Shown piece after piece: positions 53,842 through 64,000 of a DNA stretch of 64,000 nucleotides (position 1 is its first letter; the number at the start of each line of letters is the position of its first letter). Made by a program: the position numbers and the translations under genes. Where the stretch lies: assembly GCF_003143555.1 (NCBI RefSeq), contig NZ_CP029347.1, positions 1 through 64,000 on the forward strand. Direction: 5' to 3'. The notes under the pieces are model-generated. The model saw only the letters and a list, made by a program, of their open reading frames with translations. It searched no databases and was not told the DNA's origin. This stretch comes from Saliniradius amylolyticus. Lineage in GTDB: Bacteria; Pseudomonadota; Gammaproteobacteria; Enterobacterales; Alteromonadaceae.

Positions 53842-55272
53842 ATGGAAAGGACATTGAAACCCAGTATTTATTTTTTGCTCGTTATTTTCAGTTGCTCCAC
53901 GTTAGCCAAAGGTTTGTCACCTTACCTTCCTCTAAACACGGCTTACGAGGCTGAGGCTTTAATTGACCAGTTGTTGGCAATTACACCCGGTGCGCCTTTA
54001 ACGAAGCCATATAAAGCGGTCGAGGTATATCGCCGCCTGGAGCAGATTGAAACCAGTCACCCCAGTCTTTATGGGCAGTTGAGTCGCTATATGTCGCGAT
54101 ATACCCGCACCTATGGCCGTACGCATATAGATCTCGAATTGGCGCTGAGTGACGATGGAGAGCAGCCTTTGGCTAACAACCGGGGCGCGATGATAAGCGA
54201 CAGTTATGCCCTTTCGAGCGGAGCTTTCTACCAACCTTCTCCTTATTTTCTAGCCTCTGCCGGCATCAATTACAGTGAGGCTGCTGGATTTAGACATACC
54301 AATAGTTATCTCGGGTTTGGTTATGAGTACGCTCAGTTTGAGTTCGGGTATCGAGAACACTGGTTTTCGCCCTTTAAGTACTCATCAATGTTGGTAAGTA
54401 CTCACGCTGAACCGTCTCCATCCATTACAGTCAGTAATGCAACACCGATAACAGACTGGAATATTCGATACGAGCTTTTTTATTCTAAGTTGGAGTCTGT
54501 AGAGGGTATCAGGTTGGGAGATAAGCTGTTCCCGGGGAGCCCTCGTCATGGAGGCCTGCACCTGAGTTTTACCCCGTTTGAATTCTGGACTTTAGGGCTT
54601 AATCGAACGTTACAGTTCGGCGGTGGAGAGCGTGACGTCGACCTTGGTGATGTATTTGAGGCGTTATTCAATCCGGCGGGCAAAGACAACTTAGGTAGGG
54701 ATGAAAAGGAAAATGATCCGAATTATGAGTTTGGTAACCAACAGGCATCCATTACCACTCAATTGAATCTTAACTGGGGCATGCCGTTTCAGGTTTACGG
54801 TGAGTTTGGTGGCGAGGACACGTTAGATGAGTCTAACTATAAGTTGGGCAACCAAACATTTTCTGTAGGGCTTTATTTGCCCATGGTTGCTGAAAATCTC
54901 TCATTGAGATATGAGCACAACCACTGGTCAACGGCGTGGTATGTGCATCACCTCTATCCGGATGGTTACACTAATGCGGGCCGGCTGATGGGGCACTGGG
55001 GTGCAGAGCAAAAAGTAGAAAACACAGCTCCGCCAGCGTCGGTCGACACGCTAGGAATTAATTACCAGTGGCCGGGCCTGGGGGTACTGCATGCTCGAAT
55101 CGCCTTGATTCGCAACGAGCAGCGGGATGCCTTTGATTATCAGAGAGGCTACCAGGTTGAGCTCCAATACAGTCATGCGACCTCATATGGCTTTTTTGGG
55201 GCCGGTTTGCTTTATAGCAAGACGACGCTTGGTGACACGCAGAGCCGATTGAATATCTATTATCGGTGGTGA
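53842..55272 (+). CDS. Capsule assembly protein, Wzi family
   Basis: Wzi is an outer-membrane beta-barrel lectin that attaches capsular polysaccharide to the cell surface. The protein has about 476 residues, a signal peptide (IYFLLVIFSCSTLAKG) and the family's N-terminal helical part. An 18-strand-like region of alternating aromatic residues follows (GFGYEYAQFEFGYREHWFSP, SLRYEHNHWSTAWYVHHLY), ending in aromatic YYRW. The start is uncertain: ATG 53842 is used, but TTG codons at 53836 and 53854 are in frame. No capsule export genes are nearby. A GT9 gene follows at once. Confidence 0.88.
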   Translation: MERTLKPSIYFLLVIFSCSTLAKGLSPYLPLNTAYEAEALIDQLLAITPGAPLTKPYKAVEVYRRLEQIETSHPSLYGQLSRYMSRYTRTYGRTHIDLELALSDDGEQPLANNRGAMISDSYALSSGAFYQPSPYFLASAGINYSEAAGFRHTNSYLGFGYEYAQFEFGYREHWFSPFKYSSMLVSTHAEPSPSITVSNATPITDWNIRYELFYSKLESVEGIRLGDKLFPGSPRHGGLHLSFTPFEFWTLGLNRTLQFGGGERDVDLGDVFEALFNPAGKDNLGRDEKENDPNYEFGNQQASITTQLNLNWGMPFQVYGEFGGEDTLDESNYKLGNQTFSVGLYLPMVAENLSLRYEHNHWSTAWYVHHLYPDGYTNAGRLMGHWGAEQKVENTAPPASVDTLGINYQWPGLGVLHARIALIRNEQRDAFDYQRGYQVELQYSHATSYGFFGAGLLYSKTTLGDTQSRLNIYYRW

Positions 55273-55274
55273 CC

Positions 55275-56339
55275 ATGCTTGCTTACCAAATTTTCCCAAA
55301 AGCCACCAAAGTACTCTACATGAGTCACCTGGCAATAGGTGACTATATATACCAGCGAACATTCTTGCAGCAAGTCAGGCAAAAATATCCTCAACTGCAA
55401 TTAGATATCTGGCTGGATGATTTTCGTCCGCGCCCTAAAGCCTGGAGTGCCGGACGAGCCTCTCTCTTAAAAGGTTGGTTAGAAAGCGAAAGCTTTATTG
55501 ATCGTGTCTACCCTCTGGCGAAAGATGAGGCGCATCGGCAGCAATTATTGCAGATGGCACGCTCCAACGGTTACGATGCAGTCTTTTTTATTGCTACAGC
55601 CCGAAGTTCCTATTACGCAAAATATGCGCGGTTTATTGCGGATAAATCGTATTGCAGTGGTCTTAAGCCTTCGGGGGTTTTATCTCCTATTGGTTATTGG
55701 CGGTTCTCCCGACTGGACGATTGCGTACCCGATGATTTTGATGGTAGCTCAATTCATCGAATTTACGGCCAGAGATTTCAGGCGCTAACGGGCATAAAAC
55801 CAGCTATTGAAGTCGCCCCGTTGACTTTGAATGGAACGGCAGTCCGTCGCGTGAACAGAGCGATAGCAAACTGGCATAAGCCCTTTGGGACTCAGAAGAG
55901 TGTCTTAGTGAATCATTTATCCACCACATATAAGCGTGATTATAGCTGGACTAAAATGGTTGATGTGATTGAACAGCTGGCTAAGGTTCATCCAGAGTGT
56001 TTATTTATCATTAATACACCGCCACACCAAAAACAGGAGGTAGAGAGCCTCACGAAAAGCCTTTCCAAGGAAAGAGGACTAGCCTGTGTTGCTTCATCTA
56101 GCGATGGCGTTTTCGAGCTTGCGGCTATGGTACAAGCGGTGAATGCCGTGTTGACGGTTGAAACAGCAATAGCCCATCTGGCATCAGTATTTGATAAACC
56201 CCAGGTTACTCTGATGCGTCAGCAAAGTGCTCACTGGTGCCCGCCTAATGCATCCAAGGTGCTGTTCAGTTCAAGGTATATTAACGATATACCACCAGAG
56301 AAAGTGACTGATGCATGCGTGAAGCACTTCTTTGTTTGA
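55275..56339 (+). CDS. Divergent GT9-family (heptosyltransferase-like) protein
   Basis: This 354-residue protein keeps the GT9 frame, with N-terminal VLYMSHLAIGDYIYQRTFLQ and C-terminal ELAAMVQAVNAVLTVETAIAHLASVF. The sequence is far from the other GT9 protein in this window, and the usual Asp-Ser/Thr-Gly-Pro motif is replaced by VETAIAHL. Activity and substrate are unknown. It follows wzi after two bases and is presumably cotranscribed, so it may act on a surface glycan. An in-frame GTG at 55266 overlaps the wzi end. Confidence 0.85.
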   Translation: MLAYQIFPKATKVLYMSHLAIGDYIYQRTFLQQVRQKYPQLQLDIWLDDFRPRPKAWSAGRASLLKGWLESESFIDRVYPLAKDEAHRQQLLQMARSNGYDAVFFIATARSSYYAKYARFIADKSYCSGLKPSGVLSPIGYWRFSRLDDCVPDDFDGSSIHRIYGQRFQALTGIKPAIEVAPLTLNGTAVRRVNRAIANWHKPFGTQKSVLVNHLSTTYKRDYSWTKMVDVIEQLAKVHPECLFIINTPPHQKQEVESLTKSLSKERGLACVASSSDGVFELAAMVQAVNAVLTVETAIAHLASVFDKPQVTLMRQQSAHWCPPNASKVLFSSRYINDIPPEKVTDACVKHFFV

Positions 56340-56388
56340 GGCTTCTAAATACCCGAGTTGAGATGCTAAGCTTAGCCCTCGTTAATAA

Positions 56389-57689
<1,301 letters not shown>

Positions 57690-58142
57690 TTAGTGAAGTG
57701 CCTCCGGAAGTAGCGCGGATAATGGGGTGTTTTTTAAGCGAATTACCTGCCCCTGATGCTTTACCAGTACGTCGTTGCCTTGGGACTTCAGCTTAAAGGG
57801 GCGGCCGTTGGGTTCTCCGGCTAACCAGACGACAGCGACATAGCCCCCCTCCATGTTTACCGGGATAGTCTCACCCTCGGCGTTGCGCCAGTTATTGACA
57901 ATCGCTGCAAGTGCCTGTTCCTCTAACCCGAGCGAAGGCTGCGCGCGCCAGCCCTGACCAATGCGCTGCAATTGGTGGCTGCCGTAATCAATTCGCAGAA
58001 CCGGTGTATCTGCAGGTAGCAACCGGGTATGGGACGTTTCGCCTGAGCTGATAAGGTCAGCGGACTGATTAAATACCAGAATCAGCAGTAGGCAGGCAAA
58101 GATCAGAACATTGTTCCAGCCTCGTCGGGAAAGCTTAATCAT
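57690..58142 (-). CDS. Membrane-anchored protein of unknown function
   Basis: The 150-residue protein is not recognised. It has a basic start (MIKLSRRGW), one hydrophobic segment (NNVLIFACLLLILVFN, residues 10-25) and a beta-rich remainder predicted to lie in the periplasm (YGSHQLQRIGQGWRAQPSL, GGYVAVVWLAGEPNGRPFKL). mutM starts directly after its stop, so they are likely cotranscribed. It is separated from rpmG by a terminator. Confidence 0.75.
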   Translation of the reverse strand: MIKLSRRGWNNVLIFACLLLILVFNQSADLISSGETSHTRLLPADTPVLRIDYGSHQLQRIGQGWRAQPSLGLEEQALAAIVNNWRNAEGETIPVNMEGGYVAVVWLAGEPNGRPFKLKSQGNDVLVKHQGQVIRLKNTPLSALLPEALH

Positions 58143-58181
58143 GGTCAGTCTCGGCGTAAAAACATGGGCACACTATAACGC

Positions 58182-58208
58182 AAAAAACCCGGCCAGAACC
58201 GGGTTTTT
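58182..58208 (-). terminator. Terminator of rpmB-rpmG
   Basis: CCCGG-TTCTGG-CCGGG followed on the minus strand by TTTTTTG is a strong Rho-independent terminator just after rpmG; the T-run on the plus strand makes it bidirectional. Confidence 0.9.
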
Positions 58209-58230
58209 CGTGGAGACAAAAACAAGTGTA

Positions 58231-58386
58231 TTACTTGATTTTGGCTTCCTTAAACATCACATGCTTGCGTACTTTGGGATCAAACTTTTTGATCTCCATC
58301 TTGCCGGGCATGTTGCGCTTGTTTTTGTCTGTGGTATAGAAAAAACCTGTACCAGCAGTTGAAACCAACTTGATTTTATCACGCAT
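58231..58386 (-). CDS. rpmG: 50S ribosomal protein L33
   Basis: The 51-residue protein reads [20 protein letters not shown] and ends MFKEAKIK, clear L33. It has no zinc-binding CXXC pairs, so it is the zinc-independent type. An AAGGAA ribosome-binding site precedes the ATG. It lies 11 bases after rpmB, the usual pair in proteobacteria. Confidence 0.96.
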   Translation of the reverse strand: MRDKIKLVSTAGTGFFYTTDKNKRNMPGKMEIKKFDPKVRKHVMFKEAKIK

Positions 58387-58397
58387 GGCTTTATTCC

Positions 58398-58634
58398 TTA
58401 GACCTTCTCACCACGGGCACGGATGTCAGTCAAAACTGAATCAATACCTTTCTTATCGATGATGCGCATACCTTTTGCAGACAGGCGCAGTTTAACGAAG
58501 CGGTTCTCACTCTCAACCCAGAAACGGTGCGTTTGCAGGTTAGGCAAAAAGCGGCGACGAGTAGCATTTTTTGCGTGCGAACGGTTGTTACCGACCGTTG
58601 GACGCTTGCCAGTTACTTGACATACTCTGGACAT
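58398..58634 (-). CDS. rpmB: 50S ribosomal protein L28
   Basis: The 78-residue protein begins [20 protein letters not shown] and has the conserved [29 protein letters not shown]. It is the first gene of rpmB-rpmG. L28 is needed for late assembly of the 50S subunit. Confidence 0.97.
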   Translation of the reverse strand: MSRVCQVTGKRPTVGNNRSHAKNATRRRFLPNLQTHRFWVESENRFVKLRLSAKGMRIIDKKGIDSVLTDIRARGEKV

Positions 58635-58746
58635 TGTTTGTCTCCAAATTAACCTAAAAATCTATCCTGGCTGGCCGTCTCACACTCCAAACCAGTTCAC
58701 GCTAGTGACAAGAGGGCGCATTTTATACAGGAAAGCCCCCCCGAGA

Positions 58747-59619
58747 TCAAGAAACTTTGTCCCTATCCGACATTTTATTACCTTCGGTTTGCTGAGTTCG
58801 GGCCGATGTTTCACTTTCTATGCCATATGGTGTCCGGGCCACGCCCGCTTTTCGGGTGTGGGCGCGGATAGCAAGGTTCTTACGGATCATTTCTGGCCGC
58901 ACATAGCCACGGGCGTGTTCCAAGTGAACACAGGTCGTGCTGTAACGGATACCAATGGGTTTAATGCCGGCGTTCACAAGGCGTTCTCCCAGCTCGCAGT
59001 CTTCACCGCCATACTGCATTCGCTCGTCAAAGCCATTGGCTGCGAAAATATCTTCGCGCCAGCCTGACGCGTTATGACCGTTCCAGGTTGGGCGCGCCGG
59101 AGTCAGCTTGTTCAGTAATTCCGCTTTCCAGCCCTTGGCGGTGAGCTTCATGGTTTTATGGGTTTTCTTAAGGCCATGCTGCACCAGCCAGTCCACATTG
59201 AACGGGTGGCCTTGGGCAATGTCTTCAGGCGTAATTGCCTGACTGGTTTGCATTGGCAGCTTAAAGTAACCGCCAGACAGGTAGCAACCCTGGCGACGCC
59301 GCTCTATATGGGTCTCGATAAAGTCGTTTCGGGGAATACAATCACCATCGGTAAAAATGATGTACTCGCCCTGTGAAGCGACTAAGGCTTTATTCAATAT
59401 ACGCGTTTTCTGGAAGCCGTCATCGGGTTGCCAGATATGCTGTATAGACAAGTTAGTGTGCTGTTTGAGAACCTCGATACGCTCCCGTGTATTGTCATCG
59501 GAGCCATCGTCAGCGATCACGACCTCAAAGTTCTTATAAGTTTGATAGTGAAAGCCCCATAGCACTTTCTCCATCCAGTCCGGGGAGTTATAGGTGGAGA
59601 AAATAACCGATACGCTCAT
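58747..59619 (-). CDS. GT2 family glycosyltransferase
   Basis: The 290-residue protein starts MSVSVIFSTYNSPDWMEKVL, with the nucleotide-sugar region VVIADDGSDDNT and the IIFTDGDCIPRNDFI metal-binding-type motif. A C-terminal Glyco_transf_7C-like segment reads YGGEDCELGERL. It resembles LPS or capsule GT2 enzymes; the sugar is unknown. It lies alone between radC and rpmB, near the surface-sugar genes. Confidence 0.9.
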   Translation of the reverse strand: MSVSVIFSTYNSPDWMEKVLWGFHYQTYKNFEVVIADDGSDDNTRERIEVLKQHTNLSIQHIWQPDDGFQKTRILNKALVASQGEYIIFTDGDCIPRNDFIETHIERRRQGCYLSGGYFKLPMQTSQAITPEDIAQGHPFNVDWLVQHGLKKTHKTMKLTAKGWKAELLNKLTPARPTWNGHNASGWREDIFAANGFDERMQYGGEDCELGERLVNAGIKPIGIRYSTTCVHLEHARGYVRPEMIRKNLAIRAHTRKAGVARTPYGIESETSARTQQTEGNKMSDRDKVS

Positions 59620-59653
59620 GAATTATCTCTTTATTACTCAGTATAAGTTAGGA

Positions 59654-60328
59654 CTACAACCAGCCTCTTTCGGCGAATGATACCGCATCGCCATCGCCAA
59701 TCACAAAATGATCCAGTACCCGAATGTCCATCAGTGTCATGGCGTCATTAATACGCTGCGTAATTTGGCGGTCGCTCTGGCTGGGCTCAGCCACGCCAGA
59801 GGGGTGATTATGGGCGAGGATGACGGCGGCAGCATGTGTATCCAACGCCAGTTTGACCAATACTCTGGGGTGAACGGTGGCGCTGTCGATAGTGCCATAA
59901 AATACCGGCTTAAACTGGATTAGCCGGTGCTGACTGTCGAGTAGCAATAGTGCAAAGACTTCGTTGGGAAGATCGCGCATCTGGGCGACCAGATAATCGC
60001 GGGTGTCCTCGACCTTGGTGAATATGGAATCCCGTTCAAGACGTTGCTGCAGGTGCCGTCTGGCCATCTCCAATATCGCTTGCAACTGAACGTATTTGGC
60101 CTGGCCAAGGCCTTTGGCAGCGCAGAATTGCTCTTCCGTGGCATTTAATATCGGTCTAAGTCCCCCAAAGGAATCGATCAGCTGACGAGCCAGGTCTACG
60201 ACATTGGTCCCGGGTAAGCCGGTGCGTAGAAAAATCGCCAGCAGCTCGGCGTCCGACAGGCTCCCGGGGCCTTGGTGTATCAGCTTTTCTCTGGGGCGTT
60301 CGCTGTCTGGCCAGTCGGTGAGTTTCAT
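59654..60328 (-). CDS. radC: RadC family protein (JAMM/MPN domain)
   Basis: The 224-residue protein has an N-terminal UPF0758 helix-hairpin-helix region ([20 protein letters not shown]) and a C-terminal JAB1/MPN metalloprotease-like domain with the zinc motif [19 protein letters not shown]. The old link to radiation repair is disputed and the function is unclear. The ATG at 60328 is chosen because AAGGAGG lies just upstream and the length fits E. coli RadC (222). It is divergent from coaBC. Confidence 0.95.
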   Translation of the reverse strand: MKLTDWPDSERPREKLIHQGPGSLSDAELLAIFLRTGLPGTNVVDLARQLIDSFGGLRPILNATEEQFCAAKGLGQAKYVQLQAILEMARRHLQQRLERDSIFTKVEDTRDYLVAQMRDLPNEVFALLLLDSQHRLIQFKPVFYGTIDSATVHPRVLVKLALDTHAAAVILAHNHPSGVAEPSQSDRQITQRINDAMTLMDIRVLDHFVIGDGDAVSFAERGWL

Positions 60329-60411
60329 ACGGCCTCCTTGGCGGTGAAAATACAAGATCCATTGAGGTAATAATGATAGGCTAAAAGCATTCATCTAACG
60401 AACGCTTAGCC

Positions 60412-61620
60412 ATGGACCAGTTACAAGGCCAACGTATTTTATTAGGGGTCAGCGGCGGTATAGCCGCCTATAAGACGCCCGATTTAGTGCGCAAATTAAA
60501 GGCAGCCGGGGCCGAGGTCCGGGTTGTGTTGACGCCCTCTGGCGCCGAATTCGTCAGCGCCCTTTCCTTACAGGCGGTGTCGGGTCTGTCGGTGCATGAC
60601 AGTCTTTTAGACAAAGACGCCGAAGCGGCTATGGGGCACATTGAACTGGCCAAATGGGCCGATCAAATTCTGATTGCACCAGCCAGCGCCAATGTGATTG
60701 CCCGGCTGGCTCATGGTATGGCGGATGACCTCTTAACGACCTTGTGCCTGGCTTCCGCCGCGCCAATTACCCTCTGTCCGGCAATGAATCAGCAAATGTA
60801 TGGGGCGCAGGCAACGCAGGATAATCTGACAACGCTCAAACAACGGGGCGTAACTCTGCTGGGCCCAGCCTCTGGCGAACAAGCCTGTGGTGATGTCGGT
60901 CCGGGACGTATGCTGGAGCCTGAACAGATTGTTGCGGCACTGTCGGCGCCGGTTTCCGGAAAGCTAGCCGGGGTCAAAGTACTGCTTACCGCCGGTCCCA
61001 CCCGTGAGGCCTTGGACCCGGTACGTTATCTGACCAACCAAAGCTCCGGCAAAATGGGGTATGCCCTTGCTCATGCAGCTGCCCGGATGGGCGCTCAGGT
61101 CACTTTGGTCAGTGGGCCCGTGGCCCTGTCCGTTCCTGTCGGGGTCAACTGCATCGAGGTGGAAAGCTGCCAGCAAATGCATGAAGCGGTGATGACTGAA
61201 GTTGAGAACGCCGATATCTTTATCGGTTGTGCTGCCGTTGCGGACTATCGGCCGGAGCAAAATGAGCCGCAGAAAATCAAAAAATCCAAAGATAAGTTAA
61301 CACTTACTTTTATAAAGAATCCTGATATTCTGGCTGAAGTAGCCGCTCTTCCCAAGCGGCCTTTTACCGTGGGCTTTGCCGCTGAAACACAGGATGTCGC
61401 CCATTACGCGCGCCAGAAGCTGGAAAAGAAGCGACTGGATATGATTGCCGCTAATGATGTCTCTGCATCGGACCGCGGTTTTAACACTAATCTCAATGCA
61501 CTGACGGTGTTATGGCAAAACGGTGAAGCCGAGTTGCCTTGTACCGACAAAAGTACGTTGGCTCAGGCGCTATTGGACTTAATCGCTCAACATTATAAAA
61601 ATAATCAGAATCATGCATAA
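60412..61620 (+). CDS. coaBC: Bifunctional phosphopantothenoylcysteine decarboxylase/synthase
   Basis: CoaBC (Dfp) carries out two successive steps of CoA synthesis: CoaB joins phosphopantothenate and cysteine, and CoaC decarboxylates the product. The 402-residue protein has the flavoprotein CoaC half ([48 protein letters not shown]) and the CoaB half ([29 protein letters not shown]). dut starts 8 bases before its stop, so translation is coupled. Confidence 0.97.
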   Translation: MDQLQGQRILLGVSGGIAAYKTPDLVRKLKAAGAEVRVVLTPSGAEFVSALSLQAVSGLSVHDSLLDKDAEAAMGHIELAKWADQILIAPASANVIARLAHGMADDLLTTLCLASAAPITLCPAMNQQMYGAQATQDNLTTLKQRGVTLLGPASGEQACGDVGPGRMLEPEQIVAALSAPVSGKLAGVKVLLTAGPTREALDPVRYLTNQSSGKMGYALAHAAARMGAQVTLVSGPVALSVPVGVNCIEVESCQQMHEAVMTEVENADIFIGCAAVADYRPEQNEPQKIKKSKDKLTLTFIKNPDILAEVAALPKRPFTVGFAAETQDVAHYARQKLEKKRLDMIAANDVSASDRGFNTNLNALTVLWQNGEAELPCTDKSTLAQALLDLIAQHYKNNQNHA

Positions 61621-62068
61621 AATCGATATAAAAATACTGGATAGCCGTGTCGGTAAAGAATTCCCCCTACCGGATTATGCCACCGCTGGCTCTGCGGGCA
61701 TGGACTTGCGAGCCTGTTTGGATGGCCCGCTGAAGCTTGAGCCGGGTCAAACCGAATTGTTATCCACCGGCATAGCCATCCATATTGATGATCCTGGCCT
61801 TTGCGCCACCATTTTGCCTCGCTCTGGCCTTGGCCATAAGCATGGCATCGTGTTGGGTAACCTGGTGGGACTGATTGACTCGGACTATCAGGGACAACTG
61901 ATGGTGTCAGTTTGGAACCGTGGGCAGGACAGTTTTGTGATCGAGCCAGGGGATCGAATCGCCCAGCTGGTGATCTTGCCGGTGATCCAAGCCAGTTTTA
62001 ATGTGGTTGAAGATTTTGAACAGAGTCAACGGGGTGAGGGCGGCTTTGGCTCGTCCGGCCGCAGTTAA
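61613..62068 (+). CDS. dut: Deoxyuridine 5'-triphosphate nucleotidohydrolase (dUTPase)
   Basis: Dut hydrolyses dUTP to dUMP, keeping uracil out of DNA and supplying dTMP synthesis. The 151-residue trimeric-type enzyme has all five motifs: [44 protein letters not shown] and the C-terminal [10 protein letters not shown]. It overlaps coaBC and is followed by slmA after 17 bases, an order conserved in E. coli (dfp-dut-slmA). Confidence 0.97.
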   Translation: MHKIDIKILDSRVGKEFPLPDYATAGSAGMDLRACLDGPLKLEPGQTELLSTGIAIHIDDPGLCATILPRSGLGHKHGIVLGNLVGLIDSDYQGQLMVSVWNRGQDSFVIEPGDRIAQLVILPVIQASFNVVEDFEQSQRGEGGFGSSGRS

Positions 62069-62085
62069 TGCGATAGGAACACAAG

Positions 62086-62676
62086 ATGGCAACAACTAAA
62101 AAACCTAATCGTCGTGCGCAGATATTGCAATGTCTGGCGCACATGCTGGAAACCAGTCCGGGTCAGCGCATCACCACCGCCAAGCTGGCGGCTGAAGTCG
62201 GCGTCTCAGAAGCGGCATTATATCGGCACTTCCCCAGTAAGGCGCGGATGTTTGAAGGCCTTATCGAGTTTATTGAAGAGACGTTGTTTTCGCGTATCAA
62301 TAAAATCCTGGATGATGAGAAAGACACCGCCGTACGCTGTCAGCATATCCTGCATTTATTGTTAGGGTTTGCTGAGAAAAACCCCGGTATTGCGCGTTTA
62401 ATTAATGGTGACGCCTTACTGGGTGAGCAGGATCGCTTACGTGGCCGTATTGCTCAGTTATTTGAACGCCTGGAGACTCAGCTTAAACAGGTATTAAGAG
62501 AAAGTAAGTTGCGTGATGGTAAGGCGCTGGTGGCCGATGAAGGCCATATCGCCAACTTATTGATCTGCTTTGCCGATGGCCGTATCAATCAGTTTATTCG
62601 CAGCGAATTTAAGCGGCGCCCAACAGAACACTTTGCCGAGCAGTGGCATCTGATTAAACAGCAGCTGCTGGCTTAA
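62086..62676 (+). CDS. slmA: Nucleoid occlusion factor SlmA
   Basis: SlmA is a TetR-family DNA-binding protein that binds sites spread over the chromosome and blocks FtsZ ring formation over the nucleoid. The 196-residue protein has the HTH region [24 protein letters not shown] and a helical dimerisation domain. Its position after dut is as in E. coli. A bidirectional terminator follows. Confidence 0.95.
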   Translation: MATTKKPNRRAQILQCLAHMLETSPGQRITTAKLAAEVGVSEAALYRHFPSKARMFEGLIEFIEETLFSRINKILDDEKDTAVRCQHILHLLLGFAEKNPGIARLINGDALLGEQDRLRGRIAQLFERLETQLKQVLRESKLRDGKALVADEGHIANLLICFADGRINQFIRSEFKRRPTEHFAEQWHLIKQQLLA

Positions 62677-62692
62677 TCTGAATAAAGACATA

Positions 62693-62722
62693 AAAAAGCG
62701 CCGCAGTGGCGCTTTTTTTATA
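62693..62722. terminator. Bidirectional terminator between slmA and the M28 peptidase
   Basis: AAAAAAGCGCC, GCAGT and GGCGCTTTTTTT form a strong stem flanked by A and T runs, serving both convergent genes. Confidence 0.93.
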
Positions 62723-62733
62723 CGCAGAAAGGT

Positions 62734-64000
62734 TTACTTACCAGCGAAAGTGTTGCCAAAGAAGTCGCCGTCGAACCAGGCCGGGCGCTGGTCCTGGTTG
62801 GCAATGCTGCGGCCGATGCGCAGGTTCACCTCAGTAAACAGGGTGGCGGCTTGCCAGTTGAAGTCCTCATTCACTTCGTCCGACGGTTTGTGATAATCGC
62901 TGCCCAAAAACTCCTTAAAGTAGTCCTCACCACTCTTATCGCCTTTGGCGGTAAAGCCAGGCACCAGGAACACGGAGGGTACACCTTGCTTAACGAACAT
63001 ATAGTGATCGGAACGAGTAAACAGTGCCTGTTCTGGCCAGGGATCTTCAGCCAGCGACAGCCCCATTTGCTCGGCGGCATCGGCGACATTGTGTTGTAGG
63101 TCCGAGTGGTTGGCACCAAAGGCGATCACATCTTCAAACTGGTATTTGAGGATGGGCATATCCAGATTCACATTGGCTACCATCGCATCACCGGGCACCG
63201 TGGGATTGCGGGCAAAATAATCGGCACCTAACAAGCCTTTTTCTTCAGCGGTCACCGCCACAAAAAGAATGGAGCGACGGGGCTTGGGCATCTGAGTGAA
63301 CAGGCGAGCCGTTTCCAATAGCACCGAAGTGCCGGTGGCGTTATCCATGGCGCCATTGTTGATCTTGTCTTTCTTCACGGTTTTGGCGATACCGATGTGA
63401 TCGGAGTGGGCGCTGTAAACCACATACTCATTTTTTAGCTCAGGATCTGAGCCGGGTAAAATGGCGGCCACGTTATCGCTCTCGATGCGCTCATGGGTGC
63501 TGCTCTTGCTGAAATCGATGGATACGGGTAAGGCAAAGCCCGCTGGTGTATTGCCCTGTTCAATAGCGGCGTAGATCTCATCCAGGCTCATCGGGGCGTG
63601 AGCAAACAATTGTTCTGCGGCCTTCTTGCTGAAAAAAGCGCTGTTCTTGATCTCAGGGAATACGCTGACTGGCTCACCGCTTTCATCCAGCGTTCTTAAA
63701 CTGGGAGTATGCAGATAGTTCAGGCGTGACTGATAAGGTCGGATTTTTTCAATGGTAGGCGTAGTAATGCTGACTATGCCGATGGCGCCGCGCTGAGCCG
63801 CATGTTTGCCTTTCTCGTGGCCGGAGGCGAAATGGGCGCCTTCTTCACTGGGAAAATGAGCGGGCTTACCGGATAAAATCACTACAACCTTGCCGTCTAC
63901 ATCAAGGTCGGCATAGTCGTCATGCTCAAGTTCCGGGGCGACTATACCATAGCCGGCAAATACCATTTCACCGGAAACGTGCGCTTCCTGATACACGGTG
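62734..64000 (-). CDS. M28 family zinc metallopeptidase (partial, 5' end outside window)
   Basis: The C-terminal 420 or so residues of an exported-type M28 aminopeptidase are visible; the frame stays open to the window edge, so the N-terminus is missing. A PA-domain-like region (VVVILSGKPAHFPSEEG, then AQRGAIGIVSI) precedes the peptidase core. Zinc and catalytic residues lie in YSAHSDHIGI, NNGAMDNATGTSVLLE, TAEEKGLLGADYF and the late DYHKPSDEV. It likely degrades peptides in the periplasm or outside the cell. Confidence 0.9.
   Translation of the reverse strand, partial: TVYQEAHVSGEMVFAGYGIVAPELEHDDYADLDVDGKVVVILSGKPAHFPSEEGAHFASGHEKGKHAAQRGAIGIVSITTPTIEKIRPYQSRLNYLHTPSLRTLDESGEPVSVFPEIKNSAFFSKKAAEQLFAHAPMSLDEIYAAIEQGNTPAGFALPVSIDFSKSSTHERIESDNVAAILPGSDPELKNEYVVYSAHSDHIGIAKTVKKDKINNGAMDNATGTSVLLETARLFTQMPKPRRSILFVAVTAEEKGLLGADYFARNPTVPGDAMVANVNLDMPILKYQFEDVIAFGANHSDLQHNVADAAEQMGLSLAEDPWPEQALFTRSDHYMFVKQGVPSVFLVPGFTAKGDKSGEDYFKEFLGSDYHKPSDEVNEDFNWQAATLFTEVNLRIGRSIANQDQRPAWFDGDFFGNTFAGK

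Overview
This window is about 64 kb of chromosome from a Gram-negative gammaproteobacterium. The gene families, the 16S rRNA and the gene order point to an Alteromonadaceae-type organism; genus and species cannot be fixed from the window. Base 1 is the first base of dnaA, so the sequence is probably a chromosome linearised at dnaA. I see no prophage, insertion sequence, CRISPR array or integron. Nearly all of it is conserved core genome, and the interest lies mostly in non-coding and regulatory structure.

Layout. (1) 1-6077: dnaA-dnaN-recF-gyrB, with two parS-like centromere sites inside recF. (2) 6182-13774: a small lipoprotein, glyS-glyQ, tag, a DUF2489-like gene, yihI, a methyltransferase, a candidate CsrB/CsrC-type RNA, a dihaem cytochrome c4 and engB. 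(3) 13775-17280: a short Spot 42 RNA (spf), polA, and a polA upstream region with three DnaA boxes. (4) 17281-22440: elbB with an overlapping cysteine-rich regulator, trkH, tRNA-Leu(CAG), an unknown gene and trkA. (5) 22478-32046: def-fmt-rsmB-trkA read leftward, and LysM protein-dprA-smg-zinc-finger protein-tsaC-hemF-aroE read rightward, followed by a gamma-carbonic anhydrase. This resembles the E. coli rrnD neighbourhood, with hemF and an antisense truncated haemoglobin gene added. (6) 32154-37844: a complete rRNA operon (two promoters, 16S, tRNA-Ala, tRNA-Ile, 23S, 5S) followed by the remnant of another 5S end. (7) 38231-40891: a DUF2785-like secreted protein and an AbgT-family transporter. 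(8) 40962-46119: an SOS mutagenesis cassette, imuA-imuB-dnaE2, behind a LexA box. (9) 46196-49579: kbl-tdh-glpE-glpG. (10) 49769-59619: an LPS-core and surface-sugar region (waaA, heptosyltransferase-like GT9, kdkA, two GT2 enzymes, wzi, a second GT9) interleaved with coaD, mutM and rpmB-rpmG. (11) 59654-64000: radC, coaBC-dut-slmA, and an M28 peptidase cut by the window edge.

How the genes work together. The first block supplies replication initiation, the sliding clamp, gap repair and supercoiling, and the parS sites would let ParB/SMC act close to the origin. TrkH and TrkA form one potassium uptake system although their genes are separated. Def, Fmt and RsmB serve translation initiation and ribosome maturation. 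ImuA/ImuB/DnaE2 form a damage-induced mutasome. Tdh and Kbl convert threonine to glycine and acetyl-CoA. CoaBC and CoaD are two steps of coenzyme A synthesis. The LPS genes add Kdo, phosphorylate it and extend the core.

The points most worth a second look are the paired parS sites in recF, the shortened Spot 42, the CsrC-like RNA in the place where E. coli carries csrC, the truncated haemoglobin gene lying antisense between hemF and aroE, and the long perfect palindrome around the imuA LexA box. I found no clearly new multi-gene defence or biosynthetic system.
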